Shown: piece after piece, positions 40,962-49,795 of the stretch
Position numbering within the stretch: the first letter of the stretch is position 1
How the letters are laid out: the number at the start of each line of letters is the position of its first letter
Assembly (NCBI GenBank): GCA_045650185.1
Contig: JAZRQY010000013.1
Span: 1-60,232 of the forward strand
Source: Scatosoma sp045650185
Lineage (GTDB): Bacteria; Bacillota; Clostridia; Christensenellales; Borkfalkiaceae
DNA: 60,232 nucleotides
Reading direction: 5' to 3'
Program-made: the position numbers and the translations under genes
The notes under the pieces: model-generated
The model's input: only the letters and a program-made list of their open reading frames with translations
The model's database searches: none
What the model was told of the DNA's origin: nothing

Positions 40962-41741
40962 ATGAAAATCAGTTATTATCCCGGATGTACGCTTAGAACG
41001 AAAGCGAAGGAGCTGGATATTACCGCTCGCAAATGCGCTGAAGCTCTGGGCGTGGAAATGGAGGAAATTGAAAATTGGCAATGCTGCGGTGCGGTATATC
41101 CCATGGGCACGGACGAGATTGCTACCAAGCTTTCGGCGGTGCGCGCCTTGGATTATGCAAAGCATAACGGCGGCAAGTTGCTTACTCTTTGTTCGGCTTG
41201 TCACAACGTGATCAAGCGCACGAACGAGGACATGAAGGCGAAAGGGGATATTTGTTTTAGAGCAAACAACTATTTAAAACTGGATGAACCCTACCAAGGG
41301 GAAACGGAAGTTTTGCATTATTTAGAAATGCTGAAAAACGTTGTGGGCTTTGACAATATCCGTAAGGCTGTGGTAAATCCCATCAAGCGTAAAATCGGCG
41401 CTTATTATGGGTGCTTGCTCCTTCGTCCGAGTGGCGTTATGGCGTTTGATAACCCGGAAAATCCGACGATTATCGAGGACTTTATCAAGGCAATCGGCGG
41501 TACGCCCGTGGTGTATCCGTTCAGAAACGAATGTTGTGGCGCGTATGTTGCATTGAAAAACAGCGAATTGCCCAAACAAAAGAGCCATAAGGTCCTTTCC
41601 AGTGCAAAGGAAAAGGGAGCGGAAGAGGTGATTACGGCTTGTCCGCTCTGCTTGTATAACTTACAACAGAACGGCGGCGACGTTCTTCCCGTCAAGTACT
41701 TTACGGAATTGTTGGCGGAAGCCTTGGGGGTATCGTTATGA
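40962..41741 (+). CDS. hdrB: HdrB-like subunit with two CCG domains
   Basis: 259 residues. Two complete cysteine-rich CCG motifs, C9-X31-CC-X34-CxxC (to C80) and C151-X39-CC-X34-CxxC (to C230), are the ligands of the paired noncubane [4Fe-4S] clusters that reduce disulfides in heterodisulfide reductase. The start at 40962 gives the typical MKISYYPGCTL. It overlaps hdrC as ATGA. Without methanogen coenzymes the partner substrate is unclear; here it may relay electrons to the fumarate reductase subunits. Confidence 0.92.
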   Translation: MKISYYPGCTLRTKAKELDITARKCAEALGVEMEEIENWQCCGAVYPMGTDEIATKLSAVRALDYAKHNGGKLLTLCSACHNVIKRTNEDMKAKGDICFRANNYLKLDEPYQGETEVLHYLEMLKNVVGFDNIRKAVVNPIKRKIGAYYGCLLLRPSGVMAFDNPENPTIIEDFIKAIGGTPVVYPFRNECCGAYVALKNSELPKQKSHKVLSSAKEKGAEEVITACPLCLYNLQQNGGDVLPVKYFTELLAEALGVSL

Positions 41742-42124
41742 CGAGAGAAGAACGCGTAGAAAATATGCAACGGCTTTCTGGCACGGACGTTAGAAAGTGC
41801 ATGAAGTGCGGGAAATGCTCCGGTAGATGCCCTGCATTCCATGAAATGGATATCAAGCCTCATCAATTCGTATCCCTGCTTGCAGACGGAAAGATTGAAA
41901 AGTTGCTCGAAAGCGAGGCGATTTGGAACTGTCTTTCCTGTATGGCTTGCGTAGAGCGTTGTCCTCGTGGCGTTGCGCCTGCGGCGGTCGTAGAGGCGGT
42001 GCGCGATACGGTGGTGCGCGCACAGGGCAAAAACGGCATCAAGGCAGAGGAAATTCCCCCGATTGTGGACGAATTTATCCCTCAACAGCTCCTTGTCAGC
42101 GCTTATAGAAAGTACAACAAGTAA
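41738..42124 (+). CDS. hdrC: HdrC-like 4Fe-4S subunit
   Basis: 128 residues. Two ferredoxin-type [4Fe-4S] motifs, CMKCGKCSGRCPA and CLSCMACVERCPR, about 35 residues apart, separated by a helical segment, as in HdrC. It passes electrons between HdrA and HdrB. Start codon within the stop of hdrB, so translation is coupled. 38 bases separate it from hdrA. Confidence 0.93.
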   Translation: MTREERVENMQRLSGTDVRKCMKCGKCSGRCPAFHEMDIKPHQFVSLLADGKIEKLLESEAIWNCLSCMACVERCPRGVAPAAVVEAVRDTVVRAQGKNGIKAEEIPPIVDEFIPQQLLVSAYRKYNK

Positions 42125-42162
42125 GCAAAAAAACGAAAACCAAAAGAAAGAGAGTAAAGATT

Positions 42163-44154
42163 ATGCAAAGAATAGGTGTATTTATTTGTTGGTGCGGAAG
42201 CAATATCGCGGCGACGGTAGACGTAGAAAAGGTGGCGGAAGTCATCGGGAAAGAACCCGGTGTCGTTTTCTCTACCAATTATCAGTATATGTGTTCGGAA
42301 AACGGACAGCAGCTCATCAAGAACGCGATTAAGGAGCATAACCTCACGGGAATCGTCGTAGGCGCATGCTCTCCCAGAATGCACGAGGCTACCTTCCGTA
42401 AGGCGGCTGAGGCAGCTGGTATGAACCCTTATATGGTTGAAATTGCGAACATTCGTGAACATTGTTCTTGGATTCACAAGGACATGGAAGAGGCGACGGA
42501 AAAGGCGGTGGTGCTCGTTCGTACGGCGATTGCAAAGGTAAAGCTGAACGCACCCTTGCAGGCTGGCGAAAGCCCCGTTATTAAGCGTGCCCTCGTCATC
42601 GGAGGCGGTATCGCAGGTATTCAGGCGGCTTTGGATATTGCCGAGGCGGGCTTTGAGGTCGATATCGTAGAAAAGAACGCAACCATCGGCGGTAGAATGG
42701 CGCAGATTGATAAGACCTTCCCTACGCTTGACTGCTCCGCATGTATTTTGACGCCGAAGATGGTGGACTGCGCTCAGCATGAAAAGATTGATATTTTGTC
42801 CTACTCCGAGGTGGAAAACGTTTCGGGTTTCGTTGGTAATTTCAACGTTAAAATTCGTCGTAAGGCAAGATACGTAGACGAAACGAAGTGTACTGGCTGT
42901 AAGGTATGTATGGAAAAATGTCCTTCTAAGAAGGGCTTAAACGAGTTCAATATGAACTTGAACACCCGTACGGCAATCTACATTCCGTTCGCGCAGGCAA
43001 TTCCCAACGTTGCGGTGATCGACCCTTCTCAGTGCTTGAAATTCAAGACGGGCAAGTGCGGTATCTGTCAAAAATTCTGCGGCGTAGGCGCTATCGACTA
43101 CGAACAGAAGGACAGCTTTATCGAACGTCAATACGGCGCAATCGTCGTTGCGACCGGCTTTAAGCCCATCGACCTTGACAATTTCAACGAATTTGGCTAC
43201 TCGGACAACAAGGACGTCATCACTTCGCTTGAATTGGAAAGATTGATGAATGCGGCAGGTCCTACGAACGGCGTTCTTCTTCGTCCTTCCGACGGCGAAC
43301 ATCCGAAGGTAATCACCTTCATTCAATGCGTAGGCTCGCGTGACGTCAGCGGTTGCGGTAACCCGTACTGCTCGAAGATCTGCTGTATGTATACGGCAAA
43401 GCACGCGATGCTCATTCGTGAAAAATATCCCGATACGCAGGTCAACGTATTCTATATTGACGTACGTACGCCCGGCAAGAACTACGACGAATTCTTCCGC
43501 AGAGCAGTGGAACAGTACGGCGTAAACTATATCAAGGGTATGGTTGGTAAGGTCTATAACGAAAACGGTACCTTGATGGTACAGGGCTCGAACCTGATTG
43601 ATAACGAGCAGGTTGTCATTCCTTCCGACTTGGTTGTCTTGGCGGCGGCGATTGAACCGGAGCCTTCCGTTAGAAAGGTTGCCACCTTGCTTACGGCAAG
43701 CATCGACACCAACAACTTCCTGACGGAATCGCACGCAAAGCTCCGTCCCGTAGAAAGCCCCACGGCAGGCGTATACCTTGCAGGTGTATGTCAAGGCCCT
43801 AAGGATATCCCTGAAACGGTATCGCAGGCATCGGCTTGCGCGGCGAAGGTTATCGGCTTGCTTGTGAAGGATAAGCTCAAGACCAACCCTTGCGTAGCAA
43901 CCCCCAACGAAACGATGTGCAACGGCTGTAGTCAATGCGCGAACGTCTGCGCGTACGGCGCAATCACGTACGTGGATAAGGAATTCCGTCTTGGTGGCGG
44001 TAAGATTGAGGTTCGTCGCGTGGCGTCGGTCAACCCTGCAGTTTGTCAAGGCTGTGGTGCTTGTACGGTTACCTGTCCTTCGGGAGCGATGGACTTGAAA
44101 GGATTTAGCTCCAGCCAGCTTATGTCGGAGGTAGAAGCAATATGCAAGAAGTAA
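42163..44154 (+). CDS. hdrA: HdrA-like electron-bifurcating flavoprotein
   Basis: 663 residues. An N-terminal domain (IGVFICWCGSNIA) is followed by an FAD-binding thioredoxin-reductase-like domain (LVIGGGIAGIQAALDIAEAG, about residue 145) and an inserted ferredoxin domain (CTGCKVCMEKCP near 243, then CGICQKFC). Two C-terminal [4Fe-4S] motifs follow, CNGCSQCANVC and CQGCGACTVTC. In characterised HdrABC complexes the HdrA flavin splits electron pairs between a low-potential acceptor (ferredoxin) and HdrB. No selenocysteine codon is involved. It overlaps the mvhD-like gene by 13 bases. Confidence 0.95.
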   Translation: MQRIGVFICWCGSNIAATVDVEKVAEVIGKEPGVVFSTNYQYMCSENGQQLIKNAIKEHNLTGIVVGACSPRMHEATFRKAAEAAGMNPYMVEIANIREHCSWIHKDMEEATEKAVVLVRTAIAKVKLNAPLQAGESPVIKRALVIGGGIAGIQAALDIAEAGFEVDIVEKNATIGGRMAQIDKTFPTLDCSACILTPKMVDCAQHEKIDILSYSEVENVSGFVGNFNVKIRRKARYVDETKCTGCKVCMEKCPSKKGLNEFNMNLNTRTAIYIPFAQAIPNVAVIDPSQCLKFKTGKCGICQKFCGVGAIDYEQKDSFIERQYGAIVVATGFKPIDLDNFNEFGYSDNKDVITSLELERLMNAAGPTNGVLLRPSDGEHPKVITFIQCVGSRDVSGCGNPYCSKICCMYTAKHAMLIREKYPDTQVNVFYIDVRTPGKNYDEFFRRAVEQYGVNYIKGMVGKVYNENGTLMVQGSNLIDNEQVVIPSDLVVLAAAIEPEPSVRKVATLLTASIDTNNFLTESHAKLRPVESPTAGVYLAGVCQGPKDIPETVSQASACAAKVIGLLVKDKLKTNPCVATPNETMCNGCSQCANVCAYGAITYVDKEFRLGGGKIEVRRVASVNPAVCQGCGACTVTCPSGAMDLKGFSSSQLMSEVEAICKK

Positions 44155-44588
44155 AGAAAGAATACACGCCGAATATCGTGGCGTTTTGTTGCAACTGGTG
44201 CTCGTATGCGGGCGCAGACCTTGCAGGCTCCAGCCGTTTGACGTATCCTGCAAACGTAAAGATTATCCGTGTGCCTTGTTCTTGCCGTGTCAACCCGATG
44301 TTCGTGTTGAAAGCGTTTCAGCAGGGCGCGGACGGCGTAATCCTCTGCGGTTGCCACCCCGGCGACTGCCATTACGTGACGGGCAACTATTATACCAGAA
44401 GAAGAATGGCGCTGCTGTATAGTTTCTTGAACTATATGGGTATTGAGAAGGAACGTACTCGCATTGAGTGGGTTTCTGCGGCAGAGGGCGCAAAATTCTC
44501 GGCGGTAATGAACGACTTTGTCAAACAGATTACCGACCTTGGCGAAAACAAACGCCTTACCGACCTCAGAGTAAAGGAGGGCGAATAA
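44142..44588 (+). CDS. MvhD/FlxD-like [2Fe-2S] subunit
   Basis: 148 residues, the size and motif set of MvhD: FCCNWCSYAGADLAGSSRL, IRVPCSCRVNP and GCHPGDCHYVTGN. These cysteines bind a [2Fe-2S] cluster linking an input module to HdrA. No hydrogenase genes are near; instead the next three genes encode NADH-oxidising FlxA/B/C-type subunits, so it is better called FlxD by context. It overlaps hdrA and is one base from the next gene, with aaaggaggg before that start. Confidence 0.93.
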   Translation: MQEVKKEYTPNIVAFCCNWCSYAGADLAGSSRLTYPANVKIIRVPCSCRVNPMFVLKAFQQGADGVILCGCHPGDCHYVTGNYYTRRRMALLYSFLNYMGIEKERTRIEWVSAAEGAKFSAVMNDFVKQITDLGENKRLTDLRVKEGE

Positions 44589-44589
44589 G

Positions 44590-45567
44590 ATGAGAGAAGT
44601 AGAATTAAAAATGATTGAACGCGCAAAGCAGCTCTTAGAAAGCGGTGAAGTAGCGCGCGTAATCGGTTGGAAGAAGGGTGATTTTTGCTACGATCCTTCC
44701 CCTGCAAGCTTTGAGAGTGTAGAAGAACTCAATGATTTCGTCTACGACTGGTTCTGTGGGGCAAATCTTTCCAAGTATTTGATTCAAATCGCAAAGAAAG
44801 AAGGAAAGACTGCGGTGTTCTTAAAGCCTTGTGATACATACAGCTTTAACCAGCTCGTAAAAGAACATCGTATCAATCGTGAAAACGTATACGTAATCGC
44901 GGTAGAATGCCTTGGCAAGCTGGATATCGAGAAGATGAAGGCGCAAGGCGCGTCCTTCGTTTCGGGCGTAGAGGTAAACGAAGGCGAAGTAAAGGCGCTT
45001 TCTCCCGTAGGGGAAACGACGTTTGCAAAGGCGGACGTTGTGCTTTCTAAGTGCGCTGTATGCAATAAGACTCATCAGGTAAAGGACGAGGAAATTATCC
45101 TGCACGAACGCCCTGAAAGGGACGTTGACCGCTTTGCAGAGGTTGCTGCATTAGAGGCGATGACGGAAGACGAACGCTTTGCGTTCTGGAAATCCCAGCT
45201 TTCGAAGTGTATCCGTTGCAACGCGTGCAGAAACGTATGTCCTGCTTGCTCTTGTATTAAGTGCGTATTCGACAACCTCGCATCGGGTATTTCTGCAAAA
45301 GCAAACGACAGCGAATTTGAGGAACAGATGTTCCACATCATTCGCGCATTCCACGTAGCAGGTCGTTGTACCGACTGCGGCGAATGCAGCCGTGTATGTC
45401 CTCAAAATATCCCTCTGCACCTTTTGAATAGAAAGTTTATTAAGGACATTGATAACTTCTATGGCGAATATCAGGCAGGGGAAACGGCAGAAGGCAAAAC
45501 GCCTTTGACCTCTTACACCGAAGGGGATTTAGAGGCAGGCGACGTGTTCAAAGGGGAGGCAAAATAA
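44590..45567 (+). CDS. FlxC-like 4Fe-4S dicluster subunit
   Basis: 325 residues. The N-terminal half resembles FrhB/FdhB-type electron-transfer subunits (FLKPCDTYSFNQLV, then DVVLSKCAVCNK). The C-terminal half has two [4Fe-4S] motifs, CIRCNACRNVCPACSC and CTDCGECSRVCPQ. In Desulfovibrio the FlxABCD module joins HdrABC to oxidise NADH. Its last base is shared with the next ATG (TAATG), so translation is coupled. The Flx assignment comes from composition and order. Confidence 0.82.
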   Translation: MREVELKMIERAKQLLESGEVARVIGWKKGDFCYDPSPASFESVEELNDFVYDWFCGANLSKYLIQIAKKEGKTAVFLKPCDTYSFNQLVKEHRINRENVYVIAVECLGKLDIEKMKAQGASFVSGVEVNEGEVKALSPVGETTFAKADVVLSKCAVCNKTHQVKDEEIILHERPERDVDRFAEVAALEAMTEDERFAFWKSQLSKCIRCNACRNVCPACSCIKCVFDNLASGISAKANDSEFEEQMFHIIRAFHVAGRCTDCGECSRVCPQNIPLHLLNRKFIKDIDNFYGEYQAGETAEGKTPLTSYTEGDLEAGDVFKGEAK

Positions 45568-46595
45568 TGTTGAAGATTGCTAAAGAAAATTTAAACGCAT
45601 TGTATTCGGCAATTTCGGCACAGATGCCTTTACTTATGCCTATCAAACGCGCTGGGCAGGTGAACTACGGCCCTTGGTCGGAAACGGAAGAGGTTTCTTT
45701 AGAAACCTTGAAGACGGTCAAATCCCCCAAGGACGCTTTCTTCCCCCAGAGCGAGAATATGATGAAGTTCAAGACGGACGGCAAGGCTTTAGAGGTCATT
45801 GACATTCGTAAAGCGGAACAGCCCTTCGTTTTGTTCGGGGTAAAGGCTTGCGATTATAGGGCGATTGAGGTTTTGGATAAGGTATTCCTTGCCGACCCCG
45901 TAGACACCTATTATAAGGCAAAGCGCGATGCAGGTATCGTTGTAACCTTGGCTTGCTCCAAGCCCGAGGAAAGCTGTTTCTGCGGCGTGTTCGGGGTAGA
46001 TGCGGCGGCGCCTGCAGGCGACATTACCACTTGGATGGACGGCGAATATCTCTACTGGCAGGCAAACACCGAAAAGGGCGAGGCGCTCACCGCTAGCTTG
46101 GCGGCTTTGTTTGCAGAGGGCGGTGAGGAAGCTGTTGCCTCTCAGCAGGAAGCAACTCGTGCGATTATGAAGGCGTTGCCTTATGCGGCGCTTGACCTTT
46201 CGAGATTTAAGCCCGAAAATTTGAACGATTTGTTTAATGATTCCGCTTGGGCAGAACTTTCCGAGGCTTGCCTCGGCTGTGGTACGTGTACGTTCGTATG
46301 CCCGACCTGCCAATGCTTTGACATTCGTGATTTTAAGACCAGCGAGGGCGTACTTCGTTATCGTTGTTGGGATTCTTGTATGTACTCGGATTTCACGCTG
46401 ATGGCGCACGGCAACAGCCGTAATACGCAAATGCAGCGTTTCCGTCAAAGATTTATGCATAAGCTCGTATACTTCCCGTCCCAAAACGACGGTATGTATT
46501 CCTGCGTAGGCTGTGGCAGATGTGTCAATAAGTGCCCGCAGAATTTGAACATTGTCAAGGTTATCAAAACGTTAGGGGGTAAAAAGAATGATTAA
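45567..46595 (+). CDS. FlxB / anaerobic sulfite reductase A-like 4Fe-4S protein
   Basis: 342 residues. The N-terminal domain (FVLFGVKACDYRAIEVLDK, ACSKPEESCFCGVFG) matches the AsrA/HydB-type iron-sulfur family. Two C-terminal [4Fe-4S] motifs, CLGCGTCTFVCPTCQC and CVGCGRCVNKCPQN, carry electrons. It overlaps the FAD/NAD-binding subunit gene by eight bases; AsrA and AsrB-type proteins habitually form such pairs. No sirohaem subunit (AsrC) is present, so sulfite reduction is unlikely. Confidence 0.87.
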   Translation: MLKIAKENLNALYSAISAQMPLLMPIKRAGQVNYGPWSETEEVSLETLKTVKSPKDAFFPQSENMMKFKTDGKALEVIDIRKAEQPFVLFGVKACDYRAIEVLDKVFLADPVDTYYKAKRDAGIVVTLACSKPEESCFCGVFGVDAAAPAGDITTWMDGEYLYWQANTEKGEALTASLAALFAEGGEEAVASQQEATRAIMKALPYAALDLSRFKPENLNDLFNDSAWAELSEACLGCGTCTFVCPTCQCFDIRDFKTSEGVLRYRCWDSCMYSDFTLMAHGNSRNTQMQRFRQRFMHKLVYFPSQNDGMYSCVGCGRCVNKCPQNLNIVKVIKTLGGKKND

Positions 46596-47415
46596 CGAAA
46601 CTTTAATTCCTAAAGTGGGTGTCATCACCGACATTCGTAAAGATACGCCCGACGTTAAAACCTTCCGCGTGGTTGGCACGGACGGCAAAAAGCTGTTCGA
46701 GCATATGCCCGGTCAATGCGCGATGGTATCCGTACCCGGCGTTGGCGAGTGTATGTTCTCCATCACCTCTTCGCCTACGAACCAAGAATATATGGAATTT
46801 TCCATTAAAAAATGCGGTTGCGTAACCACCGTTTTGCATGCTTTAGAGGTAGGCGCGATGGTCACCGTCCGTGGCCCTTACGGTAAAAATTTCCCTGTAG
46901 AAGGGGATTTCAAGGGCAAGGACCTGCTCTTTATCGCAGGTGGTATCGGTCTTGCGCCTTTGCGTAGCGTTATCAACTACGTTCGTCATTATCGTGAAAA
47001 CTACGGCAAAGTGGTAATCGTTTACGGTGCGAGAAGCGCAGACGACCTCGTGGATTTCGAAGAAATCCAAACGGAGTGGAAAAACGAGCCGAACTTTGAG
47101 GTTTATCTTACCATCGACCGCCCTCAAGAGGGTTGGGACGATCACGTTGGTTTTGTGCCTTCGTACGTCAAGGAGCTTGGTCTCGATAAGAACATGACGG
47201 CGGTGCTTTGCGGCCCTCCCATCATGATTAAGTTCACCCTGCAGGGACTTTTGGAGCTTGGCTTTGAAAAGTCCCGTGTCTACACGACGTTAGAGCTTCG
47301 TATGAAGTGCGGCGTTGGCAAATGCGGCAGATGCAACGTAGGCGACAAATTCGTATGTAAGGACGGCCCCGTTTTCCGCATGGACGAGCTGGACGAACTG
47401 CCCGACGAGTATTAA
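46588..47415 (+). CDS. FlxA / FAD- and NAD(P)-binding oxidoreductase subunit
   Basis: 275 residues of the ferredoxin-NADP reductase superfamily, AsrB/PyrK-like branch. FAD site in HMPGQCAMVSV and CMFSITSSP; NAD site AGGIGLAPLRSVINYV; and a C-terminal cysteine cluster CGVGKCGRCNVGDKFVC for [2Fe-2S]. It is the predicted entry point for NADH electrons into the complex. It overlaps the FlxB-like gene, and 12 bases separate it from the fumarate-reductase iron-sulfur gene. Confidence 0.92.
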   Translation: MINETLIPKVGVITDIRKDTPDVKTFRVVGTDGKKLFEHMPGQCAMVSVPGVGECMFSITSSPTNQEYMEFSIKKCGCVTTVLHALEVGAMVTVRGPYGKNFPVEGDFKGKDLLFIAGGIGLAPLRSVINYVRHYRENYGKVVIVYGARSADDLVDFEEIQTEWKNEPNFEVYLTIDRPQEGWDDHVGFVPSYVKELGLDKNMTAVLCGPPIMIKFTLQGLLELGFEKSRVYTTLELRMKCGVGKCGRCNVGDKFVCKDGPVFRMDELDELPDEY

Positions 47416-47427
47416 GGAGTAAACACT

Positions 47428-48102
47428 ATGGAAAAAATGGTAAACGTATTTCTTTTTGGCAAACGCTATCAAGTGCCGGAAAGTTTGACGATTATGAAGG
47501 CGATGGAATACGCTGGGTATCAGTTGGTGCGCGGCTGTGGTTGCCGTAACGGTTTTTGTGGCGCTTGCGCGACCATTTACCGTATCAAGGGCGAGCAGGA
47601 ACTCAAAACCTGCCTTGCTTGCCAAACGAAGGTAGAGGAGGGTATGTACGTTGCAACCCTGCCTTTCTTCCCCTTGGTAAAGCAGGTGTACGATATCGAA
47701 AAGATTAAGCCCACACAGCAGATTATGATGCAGCTGTATCCTGAAATTTATTCTTGTATCGGCTGTAATGCTTGTACCAAGAGCTGTACGCAGGAATTAG
47801 GCGTTATGCAATACATTGCATACGCTCAGCGTGGCGAGTACGAGAAGTGCGCGGAAGAAAGCTTTGACTGCGTAATGTGCGGCGTATGCTCATCCCGTTG
47901 TCCTGCAGGGATTTCCCATCCTCAGGTTGCGGTGCTTGCGCGTCGTCTTACGGGCAAATATCTTGCTCCCGACAGCCAGCACCTTATCAACCGCGTTGCG
48001 GAAATCGACGCAGGTGATTGTAAGGCGGCTTTGGAGGCGATTATGAACACGCCTTTGGAAGAACAAAAGCATCTCTATAACACGAGAGAAATCGAAAAAT
48101 AA
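47428..48102 (+). CDS. Fumarate reductase iron-sulfur subunit (FrdB/TfrB-like, short)
   Basis: 224 residues. An N-terminal [2Fe-2S] domain (GCGCRNGFCGACA and a later LKTCLAC) is followed by two cluster motifs CIGCNACTKSCTQ and CVMCGVCSSRCPAG. Archaeal thiol:fumarate reductase TfrB continues with HdrB-like CCG domains; this protein stops before them, and those domains are supplied separately by HdrB in the same operon. A membrane anchor gene is absent. aggag precedes the start. Confidence 0.9.
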   Translation: MEKMVNVFLFGKRYQVPESLTIMKAMEYAGYQLVRGCGCRNGFCGACATIYRIKGEQELKTCLACQTKVEEGMYVATLPFFPLVKQVYDIEKIKPTQQIMMQLYPEIYSCIGCNACTKSCTQELGVMQYIAYAQRGEYEKCAEESFDCVMCGVCSSRCPAGISHPQVAVLARRLTGKYLAPDSQHLINRVAEIDAGDCKAALEAIMNTPLEEQKHLYNTREIEK

Positions 48103-48116
48103 TAGGAGGACGCGAC

Positions 48117-49721
48117 ATGTATCAGTATACCGATGAACAACTTGAATCGATGAAAAAAGTAGAAGCAAGCCGCGCTTCCCGTATTGAAAAGCTGCACGAA
48201 AGACTGACCGCTGAGGAAAAGGAAGCGGTACTTGCCAAGTTTCACCCCGACTATATCACTTCCGCATACGAGGAATTGAAGGTTGGTCAAAACAAGGGCG
48301 GCAAGGTCTTGCACGAGCTTGCAGAATTGTTGCAGGGGCATTCCCGCATTAAGGACGTGAAAATCGACCTTTCTAAGATTGATTACGACGTAGACGTGTT
48401 AGTTATCGGCGGTGGTGGCGCTGGCTCTTCTGCGGCGATTGAGGCGCATCAGAGAGGCGCTAACGTTATGATCGTAACCAAACTTCGTTTGGGCGATGCG
48501 AACACGGCGATGGCAGAGGGCGGTATTCAGGCGGCTGATAAGCCCAACGACAGCCCGGCAACCCATTACTTGGATGCCCTTGGTGGCGGCCACTTTAAGA
48601 ATTAGCCTGAACTTCTTTACAAGCTTGTAAACGAAGCTCCCGAGGCGATTTTGTGGCTGAACAACCTCGGCGTTATGTTCGACAAGGAAGAGGACGGCAC
48701 GGTGGTTACCACCCACGGTGGCGGTACTTCCAGAAAGCGTATGCACGCTTGCCGCGACTATTCCGGTTCGGAAATTATGCGTACCCTCCGCGACGAAGTA
48801 TTCAACCGTGGTATCACCGTTGTAGATTTTACCTCTGCAATCGAACTCATCAAGGACACCGAAGGCAAGGTTGCAGGCGCAGTCCTGATGAATATGGAAA
48901 CGCAGGAAATTTTGATTGCAAGAGCGAAGACCGTCGTTATCGCAACGGGCGGCGCAGGCAGATTGCATTATCAGGGCTTCCCTACGTCCAACCATTATGG
49001 CGCAACGGCAGACGGCTTGGTGCTCGGCTATCGCGCAGGCGCAAAGTTGCTCTATCCCGAAACTCTGCAATACCATCCAACGGGCGCGGCAGAGCCTACG
49101 CAAATTTACGGCGCTCTGGTTACCGAGAAGGTGCGTTCCTTGGGCGCGCAGCTCGTCAATAAGAACGGCGAGGCGTTCGTCTACTCGTTGGAAACCCGTG
49201 ACGTAACGGCATCTTCGATTATTAAGGAATGTAAAGAAAACGGCAACGGTATCAAGACGACGGACGGCGAAGGCGTGTGGTTGGATACTCCGCTCATTGA
49301 TATCTTGAACGGCGAGGGCACGATTGAAAAGCGTATTCCTGCAATGCTGCGTATGTTCGGCAAGTACGGCATCGACATTCGCAAAGAACCGATTTTGATT
49401 TATCCGACGCTGCATTACCAAAACGGTGGCTTGGACATCGGCGCAAACGGTATGACCTGTATTGAAAACTTGTACGTTGCAGGCGAAGCTGTTGGCGGTA
49501 TCCACGGTACCAACCGTTTGATGGGCAATTCCTTGCTCGATATCATCGTATTCGGTAGAAACGCAGGTCAGCAGGCTGGCGAAAAGTGCAAGAGTGTAGA
49601 ATTGAAAGAATTGACGCTGGCGCACGTAGACGCGTTTGAGAAGGAGTTGGAAGAGGCAGGTATTTCCACGGAAGTACGTTCGCCCAAGCTCCTGCCCGAT
49701 TACAGGCGTCAAGCAAATTAA
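48117..49721 (+). pseudogene. Fumarate reductase flavoprotein (FrdA/TfrA-like) with internal amber codon
   Basis: Read through, 534 residues. Residues 1-92 are a helical extension (for example LHERLTAEEKEAVLAKF). The FAD domain starts with VDVLVIGGGGAGSSAAIEAH; TKLRLGDANTAMAEGGIQAA, THGGGTSRKRMHACRDYSG, ETLQYHPTGAAEP (substrate-side histidine) and GGIHGTNRLMGNSLLDI carry the usual active-site residues. Codon 163 is TAG (48603-48605), between GGGHFKN and PELLYKLV. The frame is otherwise open on both sides, so one base change, a sequencing error or stop readthrough explains it. Reduces fumarate to succinate if made. Labelled pseudogene only because of the stop. Confidence 0.85.
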
Positions 49722-49749
49722 TAGGGGAAAGATGAAATAATCATCGGAC

Positions 49750-49781
49750 AAAACGCACGAAGGTACGCTTTGTGCGTTTTT
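49750..49781 (+). terminator. Terminator-like hairpin between the reductase and the exchanger
   Basis: aaaacgcacgaag pairs with ctttgtgcgtttt with one mismatch around gtacg, then T. It may reduce read-through into the exchanger gene, which begins 15 bases later. Confidence 0.75.
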
Positions 49782-49795
49782 GTAAGGAGAATAAA

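Noticed and set aside
42937..44253. 438-codon open frame on the minus strand
   Set aside because: Shadow of hdrA and the mvhD-like gene; both sense genes have full family motifs.
44142..44588. Methyl-viologen hydrogenase delta subunit in a hydrogenase operon
   Set aside because: No hydrogenase large or small subunit lies nearby; the MvhD fold is used here with NADH-oxidising subunits.
44590..47415. Anaerobic sulfite reductase (AsrABC)
   Set aside because: AsrA- and AsrB-like genes are present but there is no sirohaem subunit; the neighbouring FlxC/FlxD/HdrABC genes fit better.
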